A stretch of 64,000 nt of DNA, from positions 40,711,493 through 40,775,492 of the forward strand of contig OX419759.1 of assembly GCA_948567375.1 (NCBI GenBank), read 5' to 3'. Source of the stretch: Lunularia cruciata. Taxonomy: Eukaryota > Streptophyta > Marchantiopsida > Lunulariales > Lunulariaceae. The first letter of the stretch is position 1. Every line of letters starts with the position of its first letter. The notes beneath the pieces were generated by a model. The model worked only from the letters and a program-made list of their open reading frames with translations. It was not told where the DNA came from and made no database searches. The translations under genes were made by a program, and so were the position numbers. Shown piece by piece: positions 11,777 through 24,239 of this stretch.

Positions 11777-12480
11777 GTGTTTTTAGTTGATCTAGCAAAG
11801 GGATTACTCTTTGATCATCGTATGCCCTTCAAGATTGAGTTAGTACTAGAGAGTACTCTTGTGAGTAGACCAATCTATCGGCCCCCACCAAAGGAGTTGG
11901 AGGAGTTGCGAGCAACACTTATGGAGTTGTTGGAGAAGGATTTCATACATCATAGTACATCTCCTTAGGGAGCACTAGTAATATTCATTCCAAAGAAGGA
12001 TGGAGGACTTTTTTTCTATATTGATTATCGTGTGCTCAATAAATAGACAATGAAGAATGCATACTCCTTGCCTCAAATTGATGACTTGCTTGATCAATTG
12101 AGTGGAGCACAATATTTTCCAAGTTGGATCTTTGTAGTGGCTATTGGTAAATCCACATTGACAAGGAGAATGTACAAAAGATTAAATTTTGCACAAGGTA
12201 TGGATATTTTGATATGGTACATGGTGGTGTTCTTGGATGATATCTTAATTTATAGCAAGACAAAGATAGAACATGTGAATCACATGCAAGAAGTCCCAAG
12301 ACGACTATGACAATGGAAATTTTATTGCAAGAAGTCAAAGTGTGCCTTCTGGCAAAAGGAAGTTACCTTCTTGGGCCACAAGATCTCATTGGAGGGGATC
12401 AAGATGGAATAGGAGAAAATCAAGGCCATTACTTATTGGCCTACTCTAAAGGATGCTATTGAAGTATGAGCATTTAATGG
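11777..12480 (+). pseudogene. Reverse transcriptase of nested chromovirus
   Basis: Frame 11777-11968 carries the RT fingers (PFKIELV, PIYRPPPKELEELR). The next part has FIPKKDGG, DYRVLN and NAYSLPQIDDLLDQL. The catalytic box appears as VVFLDDILIYSK near 12230-12260. Stops interrupt it at about 11967 and 12045 and elsewhere, and part of the palm before the catalytic box is missing. It is inactive. Confidence 0.85.
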
Positions 12481-12579
12481 ATTGCCTAGTTTTTACTGAC
12501 GATTCATCCACTACTATGCTCATGTGACCGCACCATTGACTGATCTCATGGGAAAGAGAACTCGAGCTTTCAATGGACC

Positions 12580-13030
12580 ACCAAGCATGAAGAAGCATTC
12601 CAAAATTTGAAACATATGGTGTATTCAAGACCAATTCTTCAACCACATGATCCTCAATTATCATGTGTGGTTGATTTTAATGCTTCAAACTTTGCAATTG
12701 GAGCTTGTGCAAGACAAATTCACATATGGATTACATCTCATTGCCTTTGTGTCTTGCAGACTAAATACAACAAAAAGGAATTACTCTGCTTGAGATCAAG
12801 AACAACTAGCAATGATATATGTCACCAAAGTATGGAGGCATTATCTCTTGGGGAAACAAGTGGTCATGCAAATTGATCACAAGCCCTTATTGTAGACCTT
12901 ACATTTGGAACACATGAAGAGTCAACATCATCAATAGGAGGAACAACTATAGTTGTTTGACATTAAACTTGAGTACAAACCTGGTCAATTCCATGTCATC
13001 CTTGATGCCTTATCAAAACAACCTGATTTG
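12580..13030 (+). pseudogene. RNase H of nested chromovirus
   Basis: Frame 12607-12876 starts in the RT connection (YSRPILQPHDP) and gives the RNase H start CVVDFNASNFAIGA, with an aspartate at the catalytic position. 12953-13207 continues with FDIKLEYKPGQFHVILDALSKQ, the domain end, where DALS is the usual DALSR. There is a frame shift between the two parts. Confidence 0.8.
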
Positions 13031-13199
13031 AAGTCTCTTCCTCTCATCATAGCGACAATCACAATAGTGTCAATCAACTCCAAGGCCCAAATTGAGTTAA
13101 GGACAACTCTACAACAAGATCCATTCTTTCAGATTGAACAAGGGTCTCTTGCAACCGATGACAAGGAATACAACACCTTCTCCTTCAAGGAAGGTCTTC

Positions 13200-14010
13200 T
13201 ACCATGAGGACCAAATCTATGCCCCAACCAAGGATGATTGTTGACTTGTATGCCTGCAAGAAGCCCATGACTTACCAAGTACTGGTCACATGGGTGTAGA
13301 CAAGACCCTGTGTACTCTCCAATGCCAATGGTGGTGGCCCAACATGAGATGAGATGTCTAAGAGTTTGTCCAATCATGTGAGAGTTGCCAATGCAACAAG
13401 GTCAAAAACCAGAAACCAAGTGGACTCCCTCAACCACTTCCCATTCCTTCTGCTCAATGGGAACATGTGAGCTTGGATCTCATCACATCCTTACCCAAGA
13501 CAAAGCAAGGTCACATGGCAATCGTGGTGTTTGTGGATAAGCTTAGTAAGCAAATCCACTTGGCACCAACCTTTGATATTTTGGATGCTCCAACATTAGC
13601 ATAGCTTTACTTTAATAATGTCATTAAGCATCATGGGATGCCATGTGTACTCATCTTCGATCGTGATCTTCTTTTCACTAGACAATTTTGGCAAGCACTC
13701 TTCCAAATACTTGGCACCAAACTTGCTTTTTCCACCGCCTATCATCCTCAAACTAATGGAAAAACTGAATGTGCATATTGCTCCTTGGAAGATATGCTTT
13801 GCGTCTGTGTCAACATTCACCATACCAATTGGGATAAATGTCTTGCAGTTTTGGAGTTTGCATACAATAACTCCAAACAGGCAAGCAACGTATATTCTCC
13901 TTTCTTTCTCAATTTTGACCAAGATCCAAATTCTCTTCTTGCTTCTCCTCTATCTCATGTCCCTCATACTTCAACCTTCTTGACCACCATATCCCAATCC
14001 CTCTAGCAAG
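13200..14010 (+). pseudogene. Integrase of nested chromovirus
   Basis: An HHCC zinc region at ~13255-13400 (TGHMGVDKT, then CESCQCNK) precedes the catalytic core. Core residues can be seen as an Asp in SLDLITSLPK, an Asp in FDRDLLFT and a Glu in YHPQTNGKTE. The frame 13638-14006 spans the last two. One stop lies near 13602 in the core. The match to chromovirus integrases is strong. Confidence 0.87.
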
Positions 14011-14520
14011 CCAAGTATCATCTCCTTGTTGCTCAAATTTTTTAGAAACAATGTGCAGACCACCATTGTTGTGATCTCACTTTTCAAGTCGGTGACAAAG
14101 TCATGCTCTTTTCTAGTAACCTACCTCTCCTACTTGATACCCAAGTTCATAAACTTGCCTCTTTGATGTCACCTAAATCATTTCTCCTGTTGCTTATCTA
14201 CTTGCATTGCCTTGTCATATTCACACCCACCCTGTCTTCCATGTTTCCAAGTTTAAACTCTTTGTTCCTAATCCATCTTCATTTTCCTCTCGTGTCCAAC
14301 TCCCTCCTCCTCCAATCCAGATCCATGATTATGAGTACAAAGTTGATCATATCCTTGAACGTCACCACAACATATAGAGTACAAGGTCCTTTGGAAGGGC
14401 TATCCCCTTCATGATGCCACTTGGGAGCTTCTTTCTCATCTCTAAAATGCACAAATGGTCATCCAAGAGTTTGAAGCTTCAATGGCAATGAGGATGTCAC
14501 CAACTAGTAGTGGGAGAATA
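14011..14520 (+). pseudogene. Chromodomain tail of nested chromovirus
   Basis: After the integrase core, broken frames give a GDKVMLFSS segment and then a chromodomain: EYKVDHILERH at ~14330 and GYPLHDATWELLSHL at ~14397-14440. The chromodomain targets insertion of such elements to heterochromatin. AGTGGGAGAATA at the end is the polypurine tract. Confidence 0.75.
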
Positions 14521-14943
14521 TATAACAATATGGAGTTTAGTGACAAAGTTAGTCAAGGCTAACAAAGTAATGAAAAGGCTGAATTAGCCTAGAATATCCT
14601 AGAAGTATCTAAGAAGCTTCTTGGGAAGCTTTCCACTAGCTTAGCTTGCATCCCAAGTAAATAGTTCTAGAAGGAAGTTTCTAGAAGCTTCCAACCAACT
14701 TAGCTTACATGCCAAGTAGGTGCCTTCAAGAAGGAAACTTCTTGAGAAGCTTCCTAATTAACTTGGCTTGCACTCCAAGAAAATAGCTCAAGGAAGCATG
14801 TTGAGAAGATTCTCAAGATCCTTGTATACTCCTATAAATATGAGAGCCAAAGCTCATGCTAGGCATTCAAAGTTTCTCTCATTCAAGTGTCCCAATGTGA
14901 GTATCCATTATCTTATTTCTCTCCTCGGTCTTGGTCTTTAACA
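14521..14943 (+). repeat. 3' LTR of nested chromovirus, family A
   Basis: 423 bp, from TATAACAATATGGAG to GGTCTTTAACA. It differs from the 5' LTR at many scattered positions, so the insertion is old. It keeps the TTC-TA-GAA-GC-TTC array at 14665-14691. Confidence 0.9.
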
Positions 14944-16400
14944 TATTTAAAATGGCATTCATTTCAAATCCTCCATCAACAAGTGCATCCTTGATGATAT
15001 CAATATTTATCCTCACATCAATCTTGGAGGTATATTCACAAGCCTCTCATGGTGTTGGTTTTGCATCCACCACCCCATTGATACCAAAGCCTTCTCCTTT
15101 GCTTTCTTCTTTCTCTTGCTTCTTGTTGAACTCACCTAAACCACCCCTAAGCTCCTTCCTCAAGATAGGATTCAAAGCAATCAGTTGACCTATCATGATG
15201 TTGGCCTTGTGACTACCAACATCCTCCAACATATTATAGTCCCATTGTTGCTTTTAGATCAAGAAGTCATCTATCTCCAATTTCTTCCTTGGAATCTTTG
15301 TTGTTGATGGTGTTGTATTGTTGGTGCAAGTACTTCTAGTAGGCATAAGACTTTCCTTGCTAGTAGTGAATCCTTAAGATGAATGCATATCGTCTAGAAA
15401 ATGGGCTTGCTTCTCCTCTTGTGCCAAAAGCTTCAAGTTAAAACCTTTTGAGTTTGAGCTTTCTCCCTTCTTATACTTGCTCTCAACCACATCTATGGAT
15501 GTTATTATCTTACCTCTATTTGGAGTGGGAGCTACTTGGGCTTCACCACTTGTCTCCTTCTCTCTATTGACTCCTCTCATAACTCCTTCCTCCATGGTAA
15601 GTGGGATTTGGGCAATTCCTTGGATGTGATCTCTACCTCCACAACCAAAACAATATTTATCATTGAAATTGTTGATTGGTTGGCCTCCTTTATATGGATA
15701 ATTGTCATAAGCCTTTTTCCCTCTCCCAAAATTTTGATACACATTTCTCTTCTTGTATAGTTGCACTACATTGATCTTGAGATCTACAAGTTACTCCATG
15801 ATAGTTTGAAGGGGATCTTTTAGTGGAGGTGCAAGAACCAGAGCAACTATAACTTGTGGTGCTACTCTTGCCAACAAAGAATCAAAAGCCTCACCAAACT
15901 TGTAGACTTGTGGAGGATGAAAAACCTCCTTCACTGCCAAATCATTCTCAACCCCTTGCAAACTCTCCTCCATAAAAATTGCAATGTTGATAGCTTCTAC
16001 CTTGGAAGAATATTTTTCATATCTCATCTTGCGTAGAATTTATAGTTTCAACCCTCATGCAAAATTCTTAGTGACCATGGCTCCTATCCCAATCATAGCA
16101 GTTTGCACATCATCCTTATTCTTCCTCGATATTATGCGTGACCTAGACTCTAACTTCTCTACTCTTTCTACATAGGCTCTCACTTTCTCTCCATCTCCTT
16201 GCTTGAGGAAGGTAATTTCACTCATCAATCTCTCATAACTTTCATCTAAAAGAAATTTTCCAATGAGTATTGTATTTAAACTCTCCCAAAACTCATCTTG
16301 ACCATCTCTCCTCTCTTTCTTTTGGTATTCTGATTCATACCATGTAAGAGTTGCATCCTCAAAGAAATCCAATAGTAATGAGGCCTACTTATTCTTCCTA
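14944..16400 (-). pseudogene. gag and protease N-terminus of large minus-strand Ty3 element
   Basis: Minus strand, right to left: gag core at 16055-16372 (FFEDATLTWYESEYQ, then WESLNTILIGKFL); gag C-terminus with a zinc-knuckle relic at 15374-15766 (YCFGCGGRDHIQG, last cysteine lost to a small indel); protease start with ALVDGG at ~14980-14991. The protease continues at 9363 beyond the nested chromovirus. Confidence 0.72.
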
Positions 16401-18009
16401 TCCTCATTGTTTCTTGTGCAAGCTCTCTTGAAATCCCTCACAAAAGTCTCTACATCTTTGCCGTCTTTGCCAAAGAAAACCAGAAATTATCACATCTTAG
16501 CCTCTCACTACCTTTCTCCTCTTTAGAAAAAATTTCTCTCACCCTATAACTAATAGAGTATATACATGACTAGCACCATTTGAGAATAGTCCACACTAGG
16601 TAGTAAAAAAGGTTTAGGTTGCCTTATAATTTCTATGGCACAATCAAATCCAAAGATGCAAATTAAGTGAACTCTCATGGATATTTATCCATCAACTAAA
16701 AGATTATCTCTATCACTAATCCTGAGAAATTTTTGATGAAGTTGGTAGTTTCTCTACAGCAACACTAAGACTCTCTCCAAGATCCTCACCAAGGTCTTTA
16801 ACAATGTTACTACTCATCCACACTCATAAATCATTGGAAATCTTTCCACTCCACAAACCTCACACAACTCCTTGGTCATAGATCTCCTCCCTTCCTATCT
16901 TTGAAGAAGGTCCAACATGCAATCCCAAGTCAAGTAAGTCTCTCCTTTGTCTTCACTTCTTGCTCTCAAAACTCAATACACATAAACTTACCTTGTGTTC
17001 CTTTTCTCCACATAAGAAGCGTTAAGAAAAACTCTTTCTCCCAAGCGGTGAAGATCTTTGAATTTTATCAACACTCTTGTCAAATTCTACTCAAAATTCT
17101 CTTTTCTTCAAAGTAGCCACTACTATCACTTCAATTCCTTGAGGAACCCTTACATAATTTCAACTTCCACTTTGATGGTCTTTCATGCCTCCAAGATGAC
17201 TCCAAACACTCAAACATGCTTTTGGTCATTCTCACACTCCTCATGCATGAGAACTCAACTCTCCCAAATTGACCTCCCCCCTCACAATGTCAATAGATTC
17301 TCCTAAATTTTAACTCTCACACCTTTGAAATTTTCACACTTAATCAACACACTAGGATGTCATCTCCTACAAAATTGTAGTCTTTTTCATCAAGCCATTT
17401 GGCCTAAGCACTTTTTTGTTTAGCACATATATTTCAAATTTGGTTTGAAAGCCATCCCTCTCACTTTAGAAATTCATAAATCTCTTTGATTTTTGAGACA
17501 AAAGGTAGGCTATTTACCAATAAGGTTTCTTGAAAAGTTTCAAGACAATCCAACTGAAATGCAAAAATGATGAACTCTACATAAATTTCCAAAGAGCGTG
17601 AAGTTTTCAAGTGTAGTTTACCCTACCAACTTCCAAAAATTCTAGCTCATTATATGTAGTGGCTCTTCTTATAATTATAATAGTCCCAACTGAAAGATAA
17701 ACCAAGCTATCATCTATGAAAATTTCAAGTCCAACTGTCAAACCTGAGATTTTCCCAAAATGACCATAATCCCCAAAATATACAATCTACCTCACACATT
17801 CTCTCCAAATCCTCTCATGTGTATAGGATGTATAATATCACCTCAAAACATCATAATGAAATACAAGGTATGCAAATGGGTCTAAGTTCTCTAACATAAG
17901 TCTAACCTTCTCCTCCACTAATGTTCTTTCCAAGTGAGCTCTCATAGCCTCTTTTTGTCTTATATAAAATTGAACATGGAAGATTATCTTGCCTTTTAGA
18001 GAGATCCTA
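16401..18009. other. Decayed sequence, no recognisable gene
   Basis: AT-rich and CpG-poor, with only short frames. It probably includes the leader and former 5' LTR of the minus-strand Ty3 element, but no LTR ends or primer site could be recognised. Confidence 0.4.
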
Positions 18010-18725
18010 TCAATGGAACCAAAAATGTGAGCTACTCTATTTTTCACTCAAGATAAAATTTTAATGGCTATTAAGGTGTGACACCATGGACTAAGAAGGC
18101 AAGAAACCCCAACTCCATCACACTCCTCCAAGGTTAAACTCCAAAGCACCTACAAGACTAAAGATATTATTTACTAGAGAACTCAATGAGAGAGATAATT
18201 GCAAATGAAAGGATGATTAGCCTTACTCCTAGCTTGTGTACTTGTAAAATATTTATATACAAATGTTACTAGTTACCATAATAACTCAAGTTGTTAGGCA
18301 AAAAGTCATATAAAGTCTAAAGGAATATCAAAACTCATGGGAATAATCCACTAAGCATGTAGTCTTATCTTGGCCCAACTGCTAAATCAAGGGTTCGTTC
18401 ATTCATCAAGGGATATCAAGCTGTCCATAGATTATAAAAGAATCCAAATCAAAAGGACTTGTGGGTCTCATAGTTCTCCACTCTTTCTTCAAGGCCAAAC
18501 ACTTAGGAATCATCCCAATTCAATACACTAAAATCTAAAATAATGGTGCTCACTCTTTCACTTCCTTCTAAAGTAGATTTAGCTTTATCTTGGCTATGAC
18601 TAACTTTAGCTAATCATGGTTAATGTAGAAGCTTATTTTAACTCTATATAAATAATATCTCTCAACTATCTGTAATATCAAACTAATTATCATAATAGAG
18701 CACACATGCATCAATGGATGCTACA
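18010..18725 (-). repeat. Solo-LTR-like repeat, family B copy 3
   Basis: On the minus strand it starts TGTAGCATCC (from TGTAACACCC) at 18725. It keeps TTAGTCCATGGTGTCACACC near 18085 and the GTACACAAGC/TATA region. The left limit is approximate. Confidence 0.65.
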
Positions 18726-21300
18726 ATTCAAGCTAGTCTAGTAACTCACCATGTGCCCAGTTGTTACCAACAACCTTGTTCATTCATTTTCAAAGCTTTT
18801 TTTTTGTTGAGGAGCTTTATTTGTTCCTCTCCTTCCTTCTCTTCTTGTAGTTTCAAATTCCAAGTTAGTTCTAAGATATAGAGGTCAATTATCATCTTTA
18901 TGTACTTGTATTTTGTTTCCACCATTGTTGTTTTGGTGTAGGCCTCTTTGAGTTTGGTTCATAAACTCTTGAGTTTTTCTTCTCATGCTTGTAGTTCATC
19001 TTTTTACTTATCTTGTTGATGGATAGCCTCAAGACTATGCTTGTTGGCTTTGGACTTCAATTGAGCAAGTAGAGTCTTGTGGTGTTCATGTTGTTAGTGC
19101 TTGTCTTATTTTACACAATTTAAGAAGGATTTGGTTGCAATCAAATTTGTAGGTTGCTCTATGCTATTTGCCCAAGCCAACGCTAGTCAAGTTGGTTTGT
19201 CTTCTACATTTGCCAGATGCTTGTCGTCTACCTCTTCCACCCTTTGCTCCATTATCTGTTGTTCACTTTGTGGCTCTTCCACCAATATGGTGATTGGGTC
19301 AACTCTCAACAGCCATTCTAGGCTTGGATGGCATTTTGAGCTCATTACTTTGGGCCTCTTGATCCTTGTATCACTCTCCATGCTAGATAGCTCCATCTTC
19401 TTTTTCCTAAAGTGAAGGTTATAAAGACTAAGGTTCCAATTGGAGTTCACCTCAACTTGACTATAGGGTTATCCTTGTCTTCCTCCTTTGGCTCTTTACC
19501 TTTAAATTAGAATAACTCCATAGTCATATCAATTGCAAGGAGTAATGATTGAGCTTTGTCATTCCTACCTTCCATATTTACTTCCTTGCTTTTAGGCAAC
19601 AAGATCCAGGTAAAGAGTTGTCACTTCTTGCTTCCTTTTTGTTTGATGAAATTGCCATTGTACTTGTTTGCAGAGCAGATTGCTTGGCTTCACTCCTTTC
19701 TTTTGGTTCCTTGCTATTTTTTGGGATGTCTTTGCTTCCACTATCCGTGGACAATACTTCTATTGCCTACACTACTCATTTGCACTTCTTGAAGGCCTAA
19801 ATCTTGGGCCTGGCCCTAGTCTCCTTCTTGCATAATATGATTTTATTGTAGGTCTCTACAACATGTACACATTTCTTGGCAAAAAAAAACTCCTTGTCTA
19901 CCTTGTGGTCCTTTGTAATTTTGTGGGCTGATCAAGATGCACACAAAATAAGTTGGATGGTAAAAGTGCTTAGGGTATTTTCTTTCTCTTCCTTGTGTAG
20001 AGATTCATCTCTATGTAGAAGTGAAAAATAAAAAGAGCTATGATTGTGAGGGTACCTAAGCCATGTCATCCAACAACTTGTTGACCCACTCTCAAACCAT
20101 TCTTGCCTAGCTCACAAGTTGTTCTTTCCACAAGAGCTGAAAGAAGATTCCCTATTTTAGGTTCACATAGGATAGAACAGCAATCAAAAAGGTTCTTAAG
20201 GTCCTCTATTTTATACCATTTGTCAACTTTCCTCCTACAAATGAGTTGTCAATCTTGCCCTTCAAGCCTTTGCTTGGATGACCATGGAGAGTTTCCATGT
20301 GTACATGACCAAATAGTGAGCACTCTTCTCCTTGTACTGGCCACCAATGAACTTCCATCCACATTGTTAGACATGGACATGCCTATAACCTCTTATCACT
20401 CATGTCAATATTGTTACAAATTTCTTCTAGTAGAGAGATGTCTAACAGACTCCAATCCCATAGCAAGAATTCTAGCTTTTGACTAATGAGGTGATCCAAC
20501 CTATAGTACAAATCCCATTCCAAAATCTATAGAGGTTTGCTCACTAGCTCTACCAATGGCTTCTATGTTCCATCCTTACCAAATTGTCACACTACTGCTA
20601 AATTATTCAGATTTGCACATTGATCATATCACCAACACCCTCTTGCATTGTCTTTCAAACTCATCCCATGCTTTTTTGGCAAAAAGTTGAGTCTTGTTTG
20701 TAGCGGCAATGTTTTCTTGCAACACTACAAAACCTTGATCACAAAGAAGGAAATGAAAGTTAAAACTTTATCGTCATGGTATGGGACCTTGATTTTATAG
20801 TCTTGTAAAAACCAGTCCATCCTTCATCCATCTTGGTGCTTGATGAGTGGTCATGGTCATGCCGTGAATGCCTGTTGTTGGGTACCATATGGGTGAGAGT
20901 ACTTCTTTTGCAGCACATTCATGCAAGAAGCCTGAATTTGCTATTGGTGCAAAGTTAAACTATGTGGCAATTGGTGATAGTTATTTGTATTGAAAAGACT
21001 TCATTTCCACTAATCTTTGTAACAATACAACCTTGTGTAAACATATCTTTGTAGAGTTACAATTTGTCATCAAGGAGCTTTGTAGTGATGCTCATTGTAA
21101 GAATAATAAGCTATCAAGAAAACCTTGTTATGATATGAACACAGTGCCACCGACCTCTAGAACATTGTCCTATGAGGGAATGGTTCACATTGTAAGGTGC
21201 TCATCTAACAACTAACACCATTTTTTCACCTTTGTCTACTACATTTTGCCATACTACGTGCTGGAATTACAAAAATAAAAAAAGTAAAAAATCGGCTCTA
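18726..21300 (-). pseudogene. Decayed region with coiled-coil-like minus-strand coding
   Basis: On the minus strand ~18790-19450 reads, with stops, as a charged helical protein (SKANKHSLEAIHQQDK; the frame at 19187-19450 holds VEEPQSEQQIMEQRVEEVDD). It looks like the coiled-coil tail ORF of Ty3 elements in this window, but the match is by character, not by a shared motif. 19500-21300 has no recognisable coding. Confidence 0.35.
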
Positions 21301-21870
21301 GGGAAGTCAAGGTGAGTCCGTACGATGCCTTCCTTGATTATAATTACTTGTGTTATGTCAAGATATAACCTTGTCCTTATCATTGGTTTGGAATTCAATA
21401 TCCATTTTTAAAGATAGGTGGTGATTGTTATGATATTTATATAGTGTAATACTCCAAGGACAAGAGAAGAGAGAAAACACAGATGTCACACTCAAACATT
21501 CTATGCCCCAAAAGAGCACCTTCTCTTTATTATATAGACAAAGAGGATCTCCTCCAAGGAAGCACCACCATAGGATTAGGCAAACGGATAGGTGACATGT
21601 CAGCAAGCTCCACCTTTGGATTACTTACTTGGATGGGTGACATGTTGGTCTAGGTCCTATCTGGTTCGTCAAACAAGTTTTGACCAAAGGGAATCTTTTA
21701 GAGAATTATCCTATAGGAATCTCATAATCACGTGGGTAAGGTACCGTTGGAAAGCTCTCAACGAGACAAACCAGGGGGAGGGAAGGCCAACCTTTCCATT
21801 GTTTGGGGAGGGGGGAATCTGCACATTTTTGAGGCCTAATTCATCAGTTTAGGCCTCCAAAATTGCCTTC
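21301..21870. other. Decayed sequence, no recognisable gene
   Basis: No domain, LTR end or RNA gene is visible. The frame at 21592-21852 is short and resembles nothing I know. Confidence 0.3.
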
Positions 21871-22183
21871 AAAGATTTCAGGCATATTTTGGTTCCTACT
21901 CTATTAGTAGAAGTCTCCTTTTGGTGATACTTCTTTCTGATCTATTTAGTCCATCATGTGTAACATCCTTCCAGATGTTACCAAACCAATTCTCACCTTT
22001 AAATCATATGTCTAGCTATTGGTTCTAAGGTTTTCAAGTCTATTTTGGTTTCTGCCCTATTAGTAGAAGTACTCTTTTGGTGATACTTCTATCTGATCTA
22101 TTTTTACCATCATGTATAACATCATTCTAGATGTTACCAAACCAATTTTCACATCTAGATCTTATGGCTAGCTCTTGGTATTA
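21871..22183 (+). repeat. Tandem duplication, period ~156 bp
   Basis: Two units share ATTAGTAGAAGT, CTTTTGGTGATACTTCT, CTGATCTATTT and AGATGTTACCAAACCAATT in the same order. The units begin around 21871 and 22027. The copies differ by scattered substitutions. Confidence 0.8.
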
Positions 22184-24239
22184 CATATAGTAATACTACT
22201 AGTCTATTGTATGTCCTCCAAACACCATGAAGGAAACATGAATGTAATCCTTGAACCACCCACAAAAAGGAAGATCAATCCATCAATCTACTATAACACT
22301 TGAACCATCAACCACTAAGGACTTCATTGGAATCCAAGTCTATTTTATATATATGAACCATTGATTTCTTCTTTTTAAATTTTGATGTTTTTGATTGAAA
22401 ATTTTTTATCTAAGATTTTAATGTCTTCTTTCAAGAACTTGAATTTGAACTTCTTACATAAGAGCTTTCAATGATGTAAGCATTTCAACATAAAAATATA
22501 TTTATCTTTCAAAGTTCTTCTAATTCTTTGGGGATAAATGATAGATAGATCAATTAAAAAAGTCTACTATAAGGAGTAAATATAGTCTAAATGGTATTTT
22601 GAATGAAAGGTAAAGCATTAGTTAGGGCGTTTGAAGAAATAAATCTATAAATCTATACAAAGTCTCATTTATCATCTTTGAATTTGATGTCCTGTTGTCT
22701 TCATAATCAACTTCTATAGTTGGTTTGACCCAAATACAAAGAATTTCTTCTCCTCTTTAAAATTTTTCTCCATAATAAATACATTAATGTTCTTATCTCA
22801 TGCACCAATAATATTAATGAGGGGCATTGTCCACAACAAAAGTGCTCAAAATCTCAAATATATAAATTTACAATATGATATTTAAGCCAAGGTAATCATA
22901 GAAATATTATAGTGCGTAGGTAAAATTTACAAATTTTATTTACTTTGTGCATTCTTGTCTAATATTTGGAATTACTAGATGAAAATTTAAAAAAGTAGTT
23001 ATTTTCCTCCATCAACCATAATCCAAACTATTTTTCATGAGTGCAATCAAAGCTCTTAACTCCTTTGCAAATAACATTGACGGGCAATCTTATAACTACC
23101 ATAATCATCAATCATCTTATGATAATAATTTTGAATCATCTTCTTAAAAGAAAATAAGTTTGTGGAGGTTAAGTAATCAAACCTATTAAATTGAATAGTA
23201 TTCTTAATCAGCTACTTGATAAGTCTTATTGAATAAGAAGATTTTCTTGATTGATTTATTTTTCAATACAAATTAGCTCATGTAATTAGTCAAGATTATC
23301 TCATGCAATTGAATAATCTTTCATATGTTATTCAAGTCTTAAAAATTAAAATGTCTTCCATTTTGAGATTTTAATTCTTTATTAATATCAGTAAGTGGTC
23401 TTTAAAACATCTTTTTCACACAAATTGTTTGATCCCTTGTATTTCACATGCTTGTATGACTTATTAAGGGTCTAATTTTAAAAGTATTAAGAGATGAGAG
23501 GGTCAAAATTTCTTCATTTGTACGGTTTTTTTCAATCACTCATTATAACTCTTTAGCTTTATATGGAGTTTCAATTCCTACATACAAAATTAGAATGACT
23601 CTCTTGGATGATTATATAAAAAGGATTCAATGCTATCTGCATGACTTCATCTAATAGGTCTATGTTCCCTACAAACTATCTCCATCTTATCTTTGTACAA
23701 GATTTTGATCAATGTATGAAATTGTATTTTATTTATTCTTTATGAATATAAGAAATCTACTTATGCAATATCTTGGAAAGATAAGAAATACTCCTTTACC
23801 AGACCTATCTATTTGATTCATATAAGACAATAATGTATCACTCTTATTGCAATGATGACTTGACATTTTGATATTAAAGTTCCCTTGTTAAAAATGTAAA
23901 TATTTTCATAATACTTATTTTTACTTGCTCAACTTAATATCTCCAATAAGATTTTTGAAATTCTAAATTGACTACAATAAACAAGATTGATGATTAACAT
24001 CTTGTATTCATATTCTTGTTGTGTATCAATATTACTCACAACTTACAAAAAAAATTTGTGTTGCTGCTACGATTTCCTACCATTTTTTCTAAATTCTTTT
24101 GTTCCAATATTATCCTGATAATTTTTAGTCTTGCATTCTTTTTGTTGTCAATTAATCATTCTACTCATTACTCTTTTCCTTTTATTATATATTAGATGTG
24201 TCTATTTGTCTTCATTTGGAAACCAACACATAAAATGAC
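22184..24239. other. AT-rich sequence without genes
   Basis: Very AT-rich with frequent stops in all frames. No repeat, LTR or coding signature was seen. Confidence 0.4.

Larger units (their letters stand above)
9364..14943 (+). mobile_element. Ty3 chromovirus, near full length, inactive, nested
   Basis: A 5580-bp element with two family A LTRs (9364-9788, 14521-14943), a primer site at 9789-9800, gag, protease, RT, RNase H, integrase and chromodomain in order, and a purine-rich AGTGGGAGAATA just before the 3' LTR. Chromovirus identity rests on the C-terminal chromodomain-like segment near 14330-14490. Many stops fit C-to-T or G-to-A change, such as tryptophan or glutamine codons turned to TAG in RT near 11965 and 12045. 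Flanking bases (TCTCT, TATTT) are only weakly alike, so the target duplication has decayed. It sits inside the protease gene of an older minus-strand element. Confidence 0.88.
5246..16400 (-). mobile_element. Large minus-strand Ty3 element, split by nested insertion
   Basis: Its parts run on the minus strand as gag (15.0-16.4 kb), protease (two halves), RT, RNase H, integrase and an extra coiled-coil region (to ~5.2 kb). The pieces read in correct Ty3 order once the 9364-14943 insertion is ignored. No flanking LTRs were identified with confidence, so the true ends are uncertain. It is older and more decayed than the inserted chromovirus. Confidence 0.72.
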
